Below, one piece after another: positions 45,332 through 55,665 of a stretch of 64,000 nucleotides of DNA. The notes under the pieces were generated by a model. That model was not told where the DNA came from and did no database searches. It saw only the letters and a program-made list of their open reading frames with translations. The stretch spans positions 1,364,001-1,428,000 of the forward strand of contig CAVOTL010000005.1 of the NCBI GenBank assembly GCA_963699345.1. Direction: 5' to 3'. A program made the translations under genes and the position numbers. Position 1 is the stretch's first letter, and each line of letters starts with the position of its first letter. Source of the stretch: Bog-756 sp963699345. GTDB lineage: Bacteria > Actinomycetota > Acidimicrobiia > Acidimicrobiales > RAAP-2.

Positions 45332-45823
45332 GTGGGAGGCAGACAACAGGTCGGGGGACGGCCCCCCCGGGCCGACCCGGTGCCCGGCCAGCGACTCCGT
45401 GGGGCCGATGCGTTCCGGCTCCACCTCACGCTGACCATCGGACTGATCATCTGCGTCGGCGCCTTCGTCATCGAGGTGATCCGGGCGTTGGGGGGAAACT
45501 CGCTGAGCTGGGCCTACGTGTTCGAGTGGCCGATCCTCGCCACCTTCGCCATCTACATGTGGTGGAACCTGCTCCACGGCCAGGACGGCCGGCGCCGCAA
45601 GCCGGCCACCCCGACCGTCGGGCCGGACGGCCGGCCGCGTGCGGCGGTGACCGGGGCGGCCGGTGACCGGTCGCCGTCCCCCACCGCGACCGCCCGGGAC
45701 GGCCACCCCGACGCCGCATCCCCGGCGCCCGCCGATGCCGATGCCGACCCCGACCTGGTGGCCTGGCAGGCGTACCTCGCGAGCATGGAGGCCGAGGAGC
45801 GGCGGCAGGCCGGAGCCGACTGA
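45332..45823 (+). CDS. Small two-helix membrane protein, function unknown
   Basis: A 163-residue protein. After a basic start (GGRQQVGGRPPRADPVPGQR), two membrane helices (LTLTIGLIICVGAFVIEVIR and WAYVFEWPILATFAIYMWWN) are followed by a cytosolic, Ala/Pro/Asp-rich low-complexity tail ending ASMEAEERRQAGAD. The A-Y-V-F-E-W-P motif occurs in small actinobacterial membrane proteins near oxidase genes, in my recollection only. The GTG start at 45332 is 44 bases beyond the IS end, so the insertion may have removed its native promoter. The frame is intact. Confidence 0.6.
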   Translation: MGGRQQVGGRPPRADPVPGQRLRGADAFRLHLTLTIGLIICVGAFVIEVIRALGGNSLSWAYVFEWPILATFAIYMWWNLLHGQDGRRRKPATPTVGPDGRPRAAVTGAAGDRSPSPTATARDGHPDAASPAPADADADPDLVAWQAYLASMEAEERRQAGAD

Positions 45824-45874
45824 CGGCGCACGACACCGGACGTGGAGTGGGCCGGTGGAGCGGGCCGCTCCCGT

Positions 45875-46733
45875 TCAGACCCGGCCGAGGGCCCGTTCGA
45901 ACTGGGCCGACACGCCGCCCTCGGCCCCGTAGAGCCGGTACGCGATCAGCACCAGCGCCGGTACGGCCCAGAAGTCACCGCAGATCCAGAGGATGCCGGC
46001 GCCGAACCGTTGGTCGCGCAGCGCCGCCGACGAACCGTCCATCAGGATGTTCATCGAGTACCACGGCGTCTTCGTGAAGATCGCCATGGACATGGCCAGC
46101 ACCAGCATCTCGAAGGCCGTGATCACCACGGCGGCCACCTGGACTCGGGTGGAGCCCCGGGGCCCCGTCGGGTGGGACGGGAGGATGATCCGCCAGAACA
46201 GGTAGCCGGTCACCACGAACATCGGCGCCATCACCCAGTCCATGGTCCACGGGTGCCACGAGGCCCAGTCGTACACGGCCGGGACGTGCCACAGCACCAT
46301 GGTCCCGTTGAAGAGGACGATGGCCACGATCGGATTGGTCAGGGCGTCCACCGGCCCCCGCAGGCGCGGCCCCCGAGGGGGAGAGGTGGTACCAACGCAG
46401 CCAGCGGCGCCGTCGGTCCGACGGCACGGCGAACAGGAGGGGCACCCACGGTGCACCGAGGATGAGGAGCGGCGGCAGGTAGAACATCTCGAGGACGTGC
46501 ATGACCATGTGGACACTGAGCCACGACATGGCCCAGCGGTTCAGCGGTCCCGAGGCCACCAGCGCCAACAGGACGAGGCCGGTGTAGAAGGCGATCGACC
46601 GGTGGAGACGGGCCCGGCGGTGGGCCTCGGTCTGGCGCTCGGCCAGCCGACGGCGGCCGACCTCGTGGGCCACCCCGACCACCAGGGCGATGACGGCGAT
46701 CGGTGTGACCTGCCAGAACTGGGGGAGCACCAT
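45875..46733 (-). CDS. ctaG: Cytochrome c oxidase assembly protein CtaG (caa3 type), frame broken near 46370
   Basis: About 285 residues with seven or so membrane helices: VLPQFWQVTPIAVIALVVGV, SIAFYTGLVLLALVASGPLN, WAMSWLSVHMVMHVLEMFYL and PPLLILGAPWVPLLFA, then in another frame LTNPIVAIVLFNGTMVLWHV, WTMDWVMAPMFVVTGYLFWR and CGDFWAVPALVLIAYRL. The S-V-H-M-x-x-H and LWHVPAxYDWA His motifs are diagnostic of caa3_CtaG, a copper-insertion factor for subunit I. GGAAGGA precedes the ATG at 46733. It is the last gene of an operon with the SCO1 fusion. Confidence 0.88.
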
Positions 46734-46814
46734 CGTTCCGTCCTTCCGTGCCGAGCCGATGCTAGTGCCCACCACCCGGTGGGGAACCTCCCCCGCCGCC
46801 GGGCGGAACCGGCG

Positions 46815-48024
46815 TCAGCTGGACGAGCCGTACTGGATCGGCACGGTGACGTCGGAGGAGAGGTGCCACGGTCCGCTGCCGGTGGCCGCCCATACGCGGA
46901 GGGCCGCCCCCGCCGGGACGAAGGCGTCGACCTCGTCCCCGACCATCGCCACCGCGCTCGAGCCCGCCGGAGGGGGACCGGGCGAGGTCCAGGCCTGCCC
47001 CGGTCCGGCGACCGTGGTGAGGCGGACGTCGGTCACGGTGGGCCCGCGGAGCAGCACCGCCAGTCCCGGGCCACCGTCGCCTCCCGTCGCCGTGGCCTGC
47101 ACGGCCCAACCGGTGGGGACGGTGAGCGGTGCCGAGAGGGTGACCGCCCCTCCGGGACGGTCCCAGAATCCGACCACCGTCGGGCGCCCGGTGCCGCTCG
47201 TCCCGACCAGACCGGCGACCCCGCTCCCGTCGTCCTGCAACCGCAGGACGGTGGAGCTGGTGACGCCCGCCACCGGGAGGGAAGGCCCGACCCGCACCCA
47301 CGTCCGCGGAGTGGGGAGGTCCGGAGCCGACGCGGTGGCCGGGGAGGCCGGTTCGAAGAGTCCGACGTCGGTTCCCGTGCACCGGGCCCCCACCACCGGG
47401 AGACCCGAGGAGATGACCGCCACGGCGCTCACCCGTGTCACCGGGCACCCCCCGGCGGTGTCCGTCAGTTCCGAGGCCGTCACCAGCCGGTGCCACGTGG
47501 TGGCGCCGGACCCGGCGGCCAGGACGGGGGTCCCGTCGGAGGAGAGCACGGCGGCCGTCTGGCCGGTCGGCCCGGTCGCCAACCCGTCCGGCTCGGCGGC
47601 GAGGGCGCCGGGCAGGTCCGACGGCAGCCACGCCGAGGAGTCGGCGGCCCTCGTGGCCAGCACCGAGAACGTCAGGTCGGCCGAGGGGAGGAAGCCGGCC
47701 GTCACCACGCCGCCGGACGACGGGCCGACCACGAGGCCCCCGTTGTCCGCCACCCCGGGAGGCGTCGAGAGGGTCCACGTCGAGCTGCCCGCCGGCCGGT
47801 CGAACAGCTCGTAGAACGTGTTCGCGGGATCGGAGAGCTGACCCATGGCGAGGACCACGGTGGCCAGGGTCGGGGCGGTGGTGCCCGACGGCGGGGGCGG
47901 GGTCTGGGGCGACACGGTGGGTACCGTCACGGTGGGATGCCCCGAAGACGCCACCAGGACCACGACGAGGACGACCGCGACGACGAGGAGGGCGCCGATG
48001 ACCAGCCCAGGCCCGCCGGCTCAC
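46815..48024 (-). CDS. Membrane-anchored exported protein, function unknown, frame broken near its start
   Basis: About 400 residues. The N-terminus MSRRAWA joins, after a one-base change near 48000, to a hydrophobic anchor (LVIGALLVVAVVLVVVLVAS). A Thr/Pro/Ser-rich linker follows (PTVTVPTVSPQTPPPPSGTT), then a beta-rich external part with repeated short blocks such as WTLSTPPGVADNGGLVVGPS, LVTASELTDTAGGCPVTRVS and WVRVGPSLPVAGVTSSTVLR. This pattern suggests a beta-propeller-like fold; I recognise no named family. The GTG at 48024 overlaps the stop of the SCO fusion gene (GTGA), and ctaG follows, so a role near oxidase assembly is conceivable. Confidence 0.65.
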
Positions 48025-50007
48025 TGCTGTTGGACCTGGGTGACCTGGGAGGCGAGCAGTCCGCTGAAGGACGACTCGGTCGAGCCGTCGGCCGAGCCCG
48101 GGTCGGAGTCGAGGATGCGCCGTATCCGGCCCTGCGGCATCGATGACGTAGACGATGTCGGAGTGGGCGATCATCCCTCCGGCCGGCGCCGACTGGACGG
48201 TCACGCCGTAGTCGTTCCACACCTTCTGGAGGGCGTCGACCGATCCCGTGAGGAAGAGCCAGTTCGACTGGGAGTCGAACCCCTCCTGGCGGTTGAAGTC
48301 GGCGACCGTCTGGACCGAGCGGTAGATGGGATTGGCCACGACCGCGACGAAACGGACCTTGGCGGCGTCACCCCCGAGCAGTTCGTTGGTGACCCGCAGC
48401 TCCTGGGCGATGATCGGGCAGTCGGTCGTGCACACGGGATCGAGGAACGTCAGCACGACCGTCTCCCCGCGCAGGTCGGCGAGCGACACCGTGGAGCCGT
48501 CGGGTGCGGTCAGCGTGAAGGCCGGCGCCGGTGACGTGACGACGGTCGGGGCGCCGTCGACGGCGACGGCGATCTGTGGGTCGGCCGACGGCTGGACGGC
48601 GGCGGCGGCCATGGGCGCCAGCCCGACCAGCAGGATCACCAGGGCCCCGGCGGTCGCCGCCAGGCGGCCCGTCCTCTTGGAGTCGAGCCCTTCCCACCAG
48701 GACCGGTCGGGAGGCACCGTCGGGGCGGCAGTGTCCGCCACCCGGGCGACGCCGGCCCCCACCAGCTCGGGTTCGGGGTCCGCGGTGGCCTCGGCCGGCG
48801 GGCCCGGCGCGGCTGCGGCCACGACCGACGACAGCTCGCCCCCGTCGGCGGCGGGGCCGGCCGGTGCCGGCCGCAGCAGCGCCAGATAGCCCCCGACGAC
48901 CACGAAGAGGAGGGGCAGCATCGAGTTCGGGTCGGTCCCCGTTCCGCCCAGGAATCCGAAGTCCTCGATGAGGATCCAGTCGGCGATGCAGAAGACGGCG
49001 AGGACGACCACGGCCGGTCGGAGGATCCGGAGAACGGCGCCGGGCACGGTGGCGTCGCCGTCGTCCGGGGTACGGACCGCCACCCCCAGCAGGACGCCAC
49101 CGAGGCCCAGCATGGCGAGCACCGCCACCAGGTTGACGCCCCATCCGTGCGACCCGTCGAACGACGCGAAGGAGGACACCAGCGACGCCAGGGCGTGGGG
49201 CTGGGACGTCTGGGCCATCTGGGCGACCATGGCGGTGAGGGTGCCCGGATGGGCGTGGAGGCCACCCTGCCAGAACCCGCGACCCGGCCACGCCTGGAGG
49301 ACGCCGAACCCGACCAGGAGCCCGCCCATGCCCCCGAGCGTCAGGCGTCCGAGGCGCCGACCGCACCAGGCGTCGTCGGGCAGCGCCACCAGGACGCCGG
49401 CGACGATGTAGAAGACGATGGCCCCCGGGGCACCGAAGAGGAGGGTGAGTCCGGGAGCGAGGATCCCACCGAAGGCGTTGCCGACCGACCAGACGACCAG
49501 GCCCCAGACCACGCTCACGACGCCGGCCCCCCGGCTCCAGAGCCCACGGGGTGCCACCAGGAGGAGCAGGCCGATGCCGACCTGGATCCACACCGTGGAG
49601 GCGGCCGCCGCGGCGGGGTGGTTGGTCCACAGGCTCAGGGCGGAGTCGACCAGGTGACGGACCCACGAGGGGGACGTGGCGGCCGCGGGTCGGATGACCG
49701 CGGAAGGCAGACCGGTGGGCATGCCCGACTGCAGCTGCAGCAGGCCGTCGAACAGCCACACCAGGCCGAAGGCGATCCGCAGGAACCGGCGTCCCGCCGG
49801 CTCGGGCACCACGGTCTCGGCAACCGGGGCGAAGGTCTCGCCGCGGGCCACGGCCCGGCGGTACTGCATGGCACGGAGCTGGTTCCACCCGATGAACAGG
49901 ACCGCCACCACCGCCAGCACGATGGCCCCCTGGATGGCCAGCTGGTGGTGGAACTCGGCGATGATGGACGAGTCGCCCGGCCCCGGAGGGCTACCCATCC
50001 CGGTCAT
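48021..50007 (-). CDS. Fusion of a multi-pass membrane domain with a SCO1/SenC copper-thioredoxin domain, frame broken near 48135
   Basis: About 660 residues. The N-terminal 400 residues have about nine membrane helices (LAIQGAIVLAVVAVLFIGWN, LRIAFGLVWLFDGLLQLQSG, VWIQVGIGLLLLVAPRGLWS and others), resembling a DoxX-like or copper-permease-type module. A linker and another helix (LAATAGALVILLVGLAPMAA) lead to a SCO1 domain: APAFTLTAPDGSTVSLADLR, GETVVLTFLDPVCTTDCPII (Cys-x3-Cys) and the His in AGGMIAHSDIVYVID. SCO1 delivers copper to the CuA site. After a break near 48135 the last residues are in another frame. It heads the operon with ctaG. Confidence 0.85.
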
Positions 50008-50115
50008 CGGGCTCCATCCTGCAGCGGCATCAAGGGCCAACCTACCGCCGGTCACCTGGGCCCCGGTACTCGCCCCCCGTCCGGGTGGCGGCCGGGACCG
50101 ACCCGCCGCGGCCGC

Positions 50116-51816
50116 TCAGGAGACGGTGACGGTGCCCAGGCTCGCCGACCCGTACTTCGTCGTGACCACCACCGGCCCGCTGGTCGCCTTGGACGACACC
50201 CTCACCACGATCTGGCCGATCCCGTCGGAGACGATCGCGGCCTTCCGTCCCGCGACCACGACCTTCTTGGCCGCGCCGAGACCGGACCCGGTGAGCGTCA
50301 GGAGACCGCCCGGCGCCACCGTGGTGGGCGCGGCGCCGGTGAGCGACGGGGCGACGTCGAACGGCTTGGTGGTGACGACCGAACCGTAGGAGGTGACGAC
50401 CGTGACCACCCCGTTCGGCGCCGCGACCGGCACGGTGGCGGCCACCGCGGTGGCCGAGTCGGAGGTGATCACACCGGGGACGCCGTCGAACAGGACGGCG
50501 GACGCCGTCCCCAGGTTCTGTCCGGTGATCGTGACCACCGATCCCGCCGTGGCGGTGGTCGGGGAGATTCCGGTCACCGACGCGGTGTAGGTGTAGTCGG
50601 GGCCACCGTCCGAGCACGCACCGGCTCCGCCACCGGCGGCGTTCGACCAGACGCCCTGGACGGCCTCGGTGCCGTCACCCATCGCCAGGTTGAACACCGC
50701 GCCCGGTCCGGTCGTGACATAGGCGCAGAGGTCGGCGACCTCCTCGCCCCCGGCGTCCATCCATCCGGGCGCCGGGTCCGTCTCGGGGAACTGGTCCGTG
50801 ATGGTCTCTGCGTACTCGTGGCTGGCGGCCTCGGTGGCGCCGTCCAGGGTCCCCGGGGTGTTGAGGTCACCGGCGCCGCAGCTGTAGCCGGCGTCGGGAA
50901 CGTAGGGGAGGTTGGTGAACGCGAGGATCGGACCGGCCACCGGGCCGCCACCGTCGATCGACGGGTCGTGGGTGTCGTCGTGGTAGGCGCAGTACCCGTC
51001 CACCTGATCGTCCCATCCGTCGGGATCCGTCCCGGTGGGTGACGCGATCACGTACTGGGTGTCGCGGTTGGACGCCTGGTTGTCGTTGCCGAAGTGGGTG
51101 GCGGCGGCTTCCGCCTCGGCGGCCAGCTGGCGCCCACTCAACCCGGCGGCCTCCTCGGTCGTGGCCGTCGCCGAGTCGTCGTACCAGACGCCGGCCAGCA
51201 CGCCCCCCGTCGGGTACGGGATCTGCGAGTCACCCTCCTCGCAGACGGTGGCGCCCACCGGCGCACCGTCGCAGTACTGGGTCATGGTGCCGCTCCACCG
51301 TTCCCCTCCGGTGCCGATGCCGGCGTAGAGGGTCTGGAGGGCGGGGGCCAGGCCGTCGGGGTCGTCGCTGAAGGAGATCCTGCCCCCCGGACCGGTCGAG
51401 GGCGTCCCCCACTGACTCCCCATGAACACGAGATAGAGCTCGGGCTGACCGGTGGTCACGCCGGCGTGGACCAGGTTGCCGGCCGTCAGACCCCCGCCGT
51501 AGCGGACGTCCAGCCGGGACGGCCGGCGGGCGACCCGGGTGGCGCCGTCCGCGGGGAGGTGGCCGAGGACATCGATGCTCCCCACGACGCGGATGCGGCG
51601 CGGCACCGCTCCGTGACGGTAACCGTGGCCGAGTGCGGTGGGCACGGTGAACGCCACGGCCGGGGCGCCGGTGGGATGCGAGGTGGCGCCGGCGGAGGTG
51701 GAGCCGGTCGCCCCGACGGTGAGACCGAGTCCCACGAGGAGGCCGGCGCCGGCCACCGGGCCAACGCGGCGCAGGGCCCGCCCGGAGGCGGCGCGGAATC
51801 GCTGCACACAGGTCAT
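50116..51816 (-). CDS. Secreted IPT/TIG-domain protein with an HEYAE metallopeptidase-like motif
   Basis: A 566-residue exported protein, intact. Signal peptide with core PVAGAGLLVGLGLTVGATGS. The central part contains LDVRYGGGLTAGNLVHAGVT, PELYLVFMGSQWGTPSTGPG, TGGVLAGVWYDDSATATTEE and, notably, GATEAASHEYAETITDQFPE: an H-E-x2-E-type motif followed by GGEEVADLCAY, as in secreted actinobacterial putative metalloproteases of this kind. Two IPT/TIG domains close the protein (ASVTGISPTTATAGSVVTIT and PSLTGAAPTTVAPGGLLTLT). GGAGGT lies five bases before the ATG at 51816. Peptidase activity is inferred, not shown. Confidence 0.8.
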   Translation of the reverse strand: MTCVQRFRAASGRALRRVGPVAGAGLLVGLGLTVGATGSTSAGATSHPTGAPAVAFTVPTALGHGYRHGAVPRRIRVVGSIDVLGHLPADGATRVARRPSRLDVRYGGGLTAGNLVHAGVTTGQPELYLVFMGSQWGTPSTGPGGRISFSDDPDGLAPALQTLYAGIGTGGERWSGTMTQYCDGAPVGATVCEEGDSQIPYPTGGVLAGVWYDDSATATTEEAAGLSGRQLAAEAEAAATHFGNDNQASNRDTQYVIASPTGTDPDGWDDQVDGYCAYHDDTHDPSIDGGGPVAGPILAFTNLPYVPDAGYSCGAGDLNTPGTLDGATEAASHEYAETITDQFPETDPAPGWMDAGGEEVADLCAYVTTGPGAVFNLAMGDGTEAVQGVWSNAAGGGAGACSDGGPDYTYTASVTGISPTTATAGSVVTITGQNLGTASAVLFDGVPGVITSDSATAVAATVPVAAPNGVVTVVTSYGSVVTTKPFDVAPSLTGAAPTTVAPGGLLTLTGSGLGAAKKVVVAGRKAAIVSDGIGQIVVRVSSKATSGPVVVTTKYGSASLGTVTVS

Positions 51817-52036
51817 GGATACCTCCGGCACGGTGCTCCCCCCACACGCCCCTCCGGTCCGGTCGAACGATCCTGGACGCCCCCAGGCCACGTGGCCCCC
51901 ATCGGAAGCTGGTCCCGTACGGCGGCCCCGTCAAGGCTAGCGGCAACCGGGGGTGCACCGCGGGTCGCCCGGCCGGCGGGTCGCCCGCCGGGATCGCCGG
52001 GGATCCCGACCGGGACCCGGCTCCGACCGTTCCTTC

Positions 52037-52906
52037 TCAGTCGCCGAAGAGCAGCCCGTAGTTGGCGCCCCGACGCAGGTGGTGGCCCCCGTCGACCGCC
52101 AGCGCCTCCCCCGTGATCCATCCCGCTTCCGGGCCGGCCAGGAAGCGGACGACCGCGGCGATGTCCTCGACCCTGCCCGTCCGGCTGATGGGCATCTCCG
52201 CCAGGTAGTCGTCGAGCAACGGCCCCCCGGCGGTGATGAACGCCATCAGTTCATCGTCCACGATCCCGGGTCGCACCGAGTTCACCCGGACCCCGGTGTG
52301 GCCCAGCTCCTCGGCGGCGTACTTGCACAGCATGTCGATGCCCGCCTTGGCCGATCCGTAGGCCCAGAGGTAGCGGTGCGGGAAGTGTCCGGTTCCCGAC
52401 GACATCCCGATGAAGGAGCCACCGGGAGGGGACCCGCCGTCCACCCCCTCGCCGACCCCGGCCGCCATCAGCGGCGCGCCGTGCTTCAGGCACAGGAACG
52501 TGCCGACGACGTTGAGGTCGAGAGTCGCCCGGACGGCCTCGAGGTCGGCGTCCACGATGGGACCCATGGTCAGCGATCCACCGGCGTTGGCGAAGAGGAT
52601 GTCGAGGTGGCCACGGGGGGACGCGGCCTCGGCCACGGCGGCGGCGACCTGCTCCTCGACGGTCACGTCGGCCACCACGTAGCGGGCCGATCCGACGGGT
52701 CCGCCGTCGGCCGCCGACGCCTCGGCCACCCGGGCCAGGGTGTCCACCGCGGTGGCGAGCTTCTCCTCCGTCCGGCCGCAGATGGTCACGTGCGCGCCGT
52801 CGGCGACCAGTCGGGTGGCGGTACCCAGACCGATCCCGCTGCCGCCGCCGGTCACGAACGCCGTGTACCCGGCGATGCCCGTCGTGGATCCTGTCGCGTC
52901 GGTCAT
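52037..52906 (-). CDS. Short-chain dehydrogenase/reductase
   Basis: A 289-residue classical SDR. The cofactor motif is TAFVTGGGSGIGLGTATRLV (TGGGSGIG). NAG is in HLDILFANAGGSLTMGPIVD. The catalytic triad is Ser in GSFIGMSSGTGHFP and Tyr-x3-Lys in YLWAYGSAKAGIDMLCKYAA. The C-terminal VRVNSVRPGIVDDELMAFIT and EALAVDGGHHLR segments are standard; the latter suggests a fatty-acid or steroid-type SDR. The ending GANYGLLFGD resembles mycofactocin- or steroid-related SDRs. The frame is intact. It is divergent from an acyl-CoA ligase, so both may act on the same acyl or terpenoid substrates. Confidence 0.93.
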   Translation of the reverse strand: MTDATGSTTGIAGYTAFVTGGGSGIGLGTATRLVADGAHVTICGRTEEKLATAVDTLARVAEASAADGGPVGSARYVVADVTVEEQVAAAVAEAASPRGHLDILFANAGGSLTMGPIVDADLEAVRATLDLNVVGTFLCLKHGAPLMAAGVGEGVDGGSPPGGSFIGMSSGTGHFPHRYLWAYGSAKAGIDMLCKYAAEELGHTGVRVNSVRPGIVDDELMAFITAGGPLLDDYLAEMPISRTGRVEDIAAVVRFLAGPEAGWITGEALAVDGGHHLRRGANYGLLFGD

Positions 52907-52951
52907 TGGTCGTCCCCCTCGGTCGTCGTGGCGACCGGTCGTCGGTGTGCG

Positions 52952-52979
52952 GTGGTCCGGTGGTCCGGTGGTCCGGTGG
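52952..52979. repeat. 8-base tandem repeat in the SDR/ligase intergenic region
   Basis: GTGGTCCG is repeated three times head to tail, followed by GTGG (3.5 units), in the 217-base gap between the divergent SDR and acyl-CoA ligase genes. It may be a regulatory site or a slippage-prone microsatellite. Confidence 0.75.
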
Positions 52980-53123
52980 CGCCACGACTGGCTACCGTTC
53001 CGGGTCCGGGAGCAGCATGCTACGCACCGGAGCGCGCGGCAATCCGGCCGCCGACCGCCACGGCCGGGCCGTGGCCGACGTGACGACGACCGGCCTCCCG
53101 AGGCCGGACAGAGGAGACGTGCA

Positions 53124-54754
53124 GTGAGTCGACGGCAGATTCAACCTGGCCGACCTGTTCGAACTGGTGGCCGACACCGTGCCCGACCGCCTCGCCCTGG
53201 TGGCCGGCGACGTCCGTCTCACCTACCGCCAGCTCGACGCCCGGGCCGACCGGTGGGCCGACCACCTGGCCGGCGTCGGTCTCGCTCCCGGTGCCCACGT
53301 CGGGATCCTGGCCCGGAACCGGGCCGAGTGGGTCGAGACGATGATCGGCTGCTACAAGGCCCGCACCGTCCCGATCAACCTCAACTACCGCTACGTCGCC
53401 CCCGAGCTCCGCTACGTCGTCGACAACGCCGACCTCGGAGCGCTCGTCTACGAGCGGGCTCTGAGCGAGCTGGTGGCCGAGTCCCTCGCCGACGGGACCG
53501 ACCGTGACCTCCACCTCCTGGTCGTCGAGGACGGCACCGACCCGGTGGGACCGGACCTGGTCACGACGGCCACCGGTCGGGCCCCGACCGCCTACGAGGA
53601 GGCCCTCGCCCGGGCCACCGCCGGGCGCCGGGACGGATCCCGCTCGCCCGACGACCTCTACGTCCTGTACACGGGCGGGACGACCGGGATGCCCAAGGGC
53701 GTGATGTGGCGCCAGGAGGACATCTTCTTCGCCGCCATGGGCGGGGGCGGCTGGGGGGCCGAGCCGATCGCCGCGCCCGAGGAGCTGGCCGGCCGCCTGA
53801 ACCCGGACGAGGCGGCCCGGGTGCCCATGCTGGTGCTCGGACCGCTGATGCACGGGAACGCCCAGTGGGCGATGTGGAACGCCTTCATGATGGCGGGGAC
53901 GACCGTCCTCTACACCGCCCACCACTTCGACCCGGACCGGATCCTGCGGCTGGTCGGTGACGAGGGCATCGTGTCGATGGCGCTGGTGGGCGACGCCATG
54001 GCCCGGCCGTTGGCCGAGACCCTGGCCTCGGCGCCGGCCGGCACCTATGACGTGTCGACCCTGCTCGCCATCGGCTCGGGAGGCGCCATGCTCTCGGCGA
54101 CCGTCAAGGCCGAGCTCGCCGACCAGCTTCCCGGGGCCATGATCATGGACCGCTTCGGCTCGAGCGAGTCCGGGGCCCAGGGCGCGGTGGAGATCGGCGC
54201 CGCCGGTCCGCGCTTCGTCATGAGTGACGACACCGCCGTCCTCGACGACGACCTGCGGCCGCTCGCGCCCGGCGACGGGCGGATCGGCCGGCTGGCCCGA
54301 TCGGGTCGCATCCCGCTCGGCTACTACAGGGACGAGGCCAAGACGGCCGCCACCTTCCCGACCGGACCCGACGGTGTGCGGTGGTCGGTGCCCGGCGATC
54401 TCGCGTCGGTCGGGCCCGACGGCGTCATCACCGTCCACGGCCGGGGCTCGGCGTCGATCAACTCCGGCGGGGAGAAGATCTTTCCGGAGGAGGTGGAGGC
54501 CGCCGTCAAGGCACACCCCGACGTGTTCGACGCCATCGTCGTCGGGGTGCCCGACGAGCGCTTCGGGGAGCGGGTGGCGGCCGTGGTGCGACTCCGGGAC
54601 GGCACCGGGGAGCTCGCACCTCGACGACCTGGCCGAACACTGCCGGAGCCACGTGGCCGGCTACAAGGTCCCCCGACAGATGCTGTTGGTGGACGCCATC
54701 CCGCTGACGGCGGCCGGCAAGCCCGACACCTCGGCGGCCCGGGCGCTCTTCTGA
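53124..54754 (+). CDS. Acyl-CoA synthetase (AMP-binding, FadD-type), frame broken at two points
   Basis: About 543 residues of the ANL superfamily. Start MSRRQ joins FNLADLFELVADTVPDRLAL after one surplus base near 53141. The P-loop is DDLYVLYTGGTTGMPKGVMW (TGGTTGMPKG). Further motifs are MIMDRFGSSESGAQGAVEIG (acyl-binding GSSE) and GRGSASINSGGEKIFPEEVE (hinge and GGEKI). The catalytic Lys is in PLTAAGKPDTSAARALF. A surplus base at 54616 precedes the final HLDDLAEHCRSHVAGYKVPR. GAGGAG lies seven bases before the GTG at 53124. It activates a carboxylic acid, probably a fatty acid or steroid side chain, to its CoA ester. Confidence 0.92.
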
Positions 54755-54766
54755 GGAGGTCGCCCA

Positions 54767-55665
54767 TCAGGCGAACCCGGGGGCCGTGGCTCCCACCACA
54801 TCGGTGGTGACCGCCACGGTGTCCACCACCCGGTCGACCGCACCGGCCAGTGCCGCGCCGTCGACGTCGACGGACCGACGCGCGCCCACCTCCGGCCACA
54901 GGCCGGCGACGCCGCGTCGGCGCCGGGTCGGCCGACGAGGCCAGACCGGCCACCAGAGCCAGGAACGCCAGCTCGTCACGCCAACCGTCCCCGGGTCGAC
55001 CCCCGGAGACGGAGAGCAGCGTCGTCGACCGGTCGCCAGCCCCCGGCCCGGCGGTCCGGTCCACCCGGGCCTCGCACCGGCCCCGGAGACGGACCGCCCC
55101 GCGACCCGGCAGTGCCCACCGGTCGTCCGGCGGTCCCCAGCTCGGCCGATCCGGCGAGGCGGGCCCAGTCCACGGCCACCCACAGCGGGGTGGCCCAGGT
55201 CACGGCATCGGCCAGCACCCGCGCGCGGCCACCGGCCCCGAGCCCGGCGAACCAGGGCTCCCAGTGGAAGGTGCGCCATCCCGACCGCTGCCACTCCCCG
55301 ACGGCCTCGTCGGCCAGCGGCCCGACCGCCTCGGCCGGGCCGCGGAACCGCCCCCCGGCACAGGCCCGCACGGCGGCGAGGCCGAGGGACCGTCGGACGA
55401 ACACCGGCTTCCAGGCGAACGGCTCGTCGGGGACGGACAGGGACTCGGGTCGGTAGCGCGCCCGGCGCAGCTGGCGGAGACCGACTCTCGACACCACCCT
55501 CCACGGTGGCCCCCGAGACGGCGTCGGACACGCCGGCGACGAGGCGGTCCCGCAGTCGCTCCCAGTCGTCGGGCGCCACTGCCGCGACGGGCGCCCCACC
55601 GAGCAGCTCCGCCGTCGCCCCGTCGGAGGCCTTCCGGTCGATGGCGACACCTCGGTCACCGTCAC
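54767..55665 (-). CDS. Uncharacterised actinobacterial protein B of a coupled pair, frame broken
   Basis: About 300 residues in several frames. Recognisable collinear blocks are GVAIDRKASDGATAELLGGA, VAAVAPDDWERLRDRLVAGV, LRQLRRARYRPESLSVPDEP, FAWKPVFVRRSLGLAAVRAC, WQRSGWRTFHWEPWFAGLGA and, near the end, VGARRSVDVDGAALAGAVDR with VAVTTDVVGATAPGFA. I do not recognise the family. The GTG start at 55665 overlaps the TGA of the upstream gene (GTGA). It lies tail to tail with the acyl-CoA ligase. Breaks lie near 54905, 55490 and 55640. Function unknown. Confidence 0.55.

Noticed and set aside
46762..48020. Continuation of the SCO fusion frame past the SCO domain for over 400 residues
   Set aside because: The residues after about 48135 are Arg/Gly/His-rich without domain character, while the other frame ends the SCO domain and a separate coupled gene follows. 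A frame break explains it better than a giant protein.
52952..52979. A CRISPR-like repeat
   Set aside because: The unit is only 8 bases, tandem and without spacers. No CRISPR array or cas gene is present in the window.
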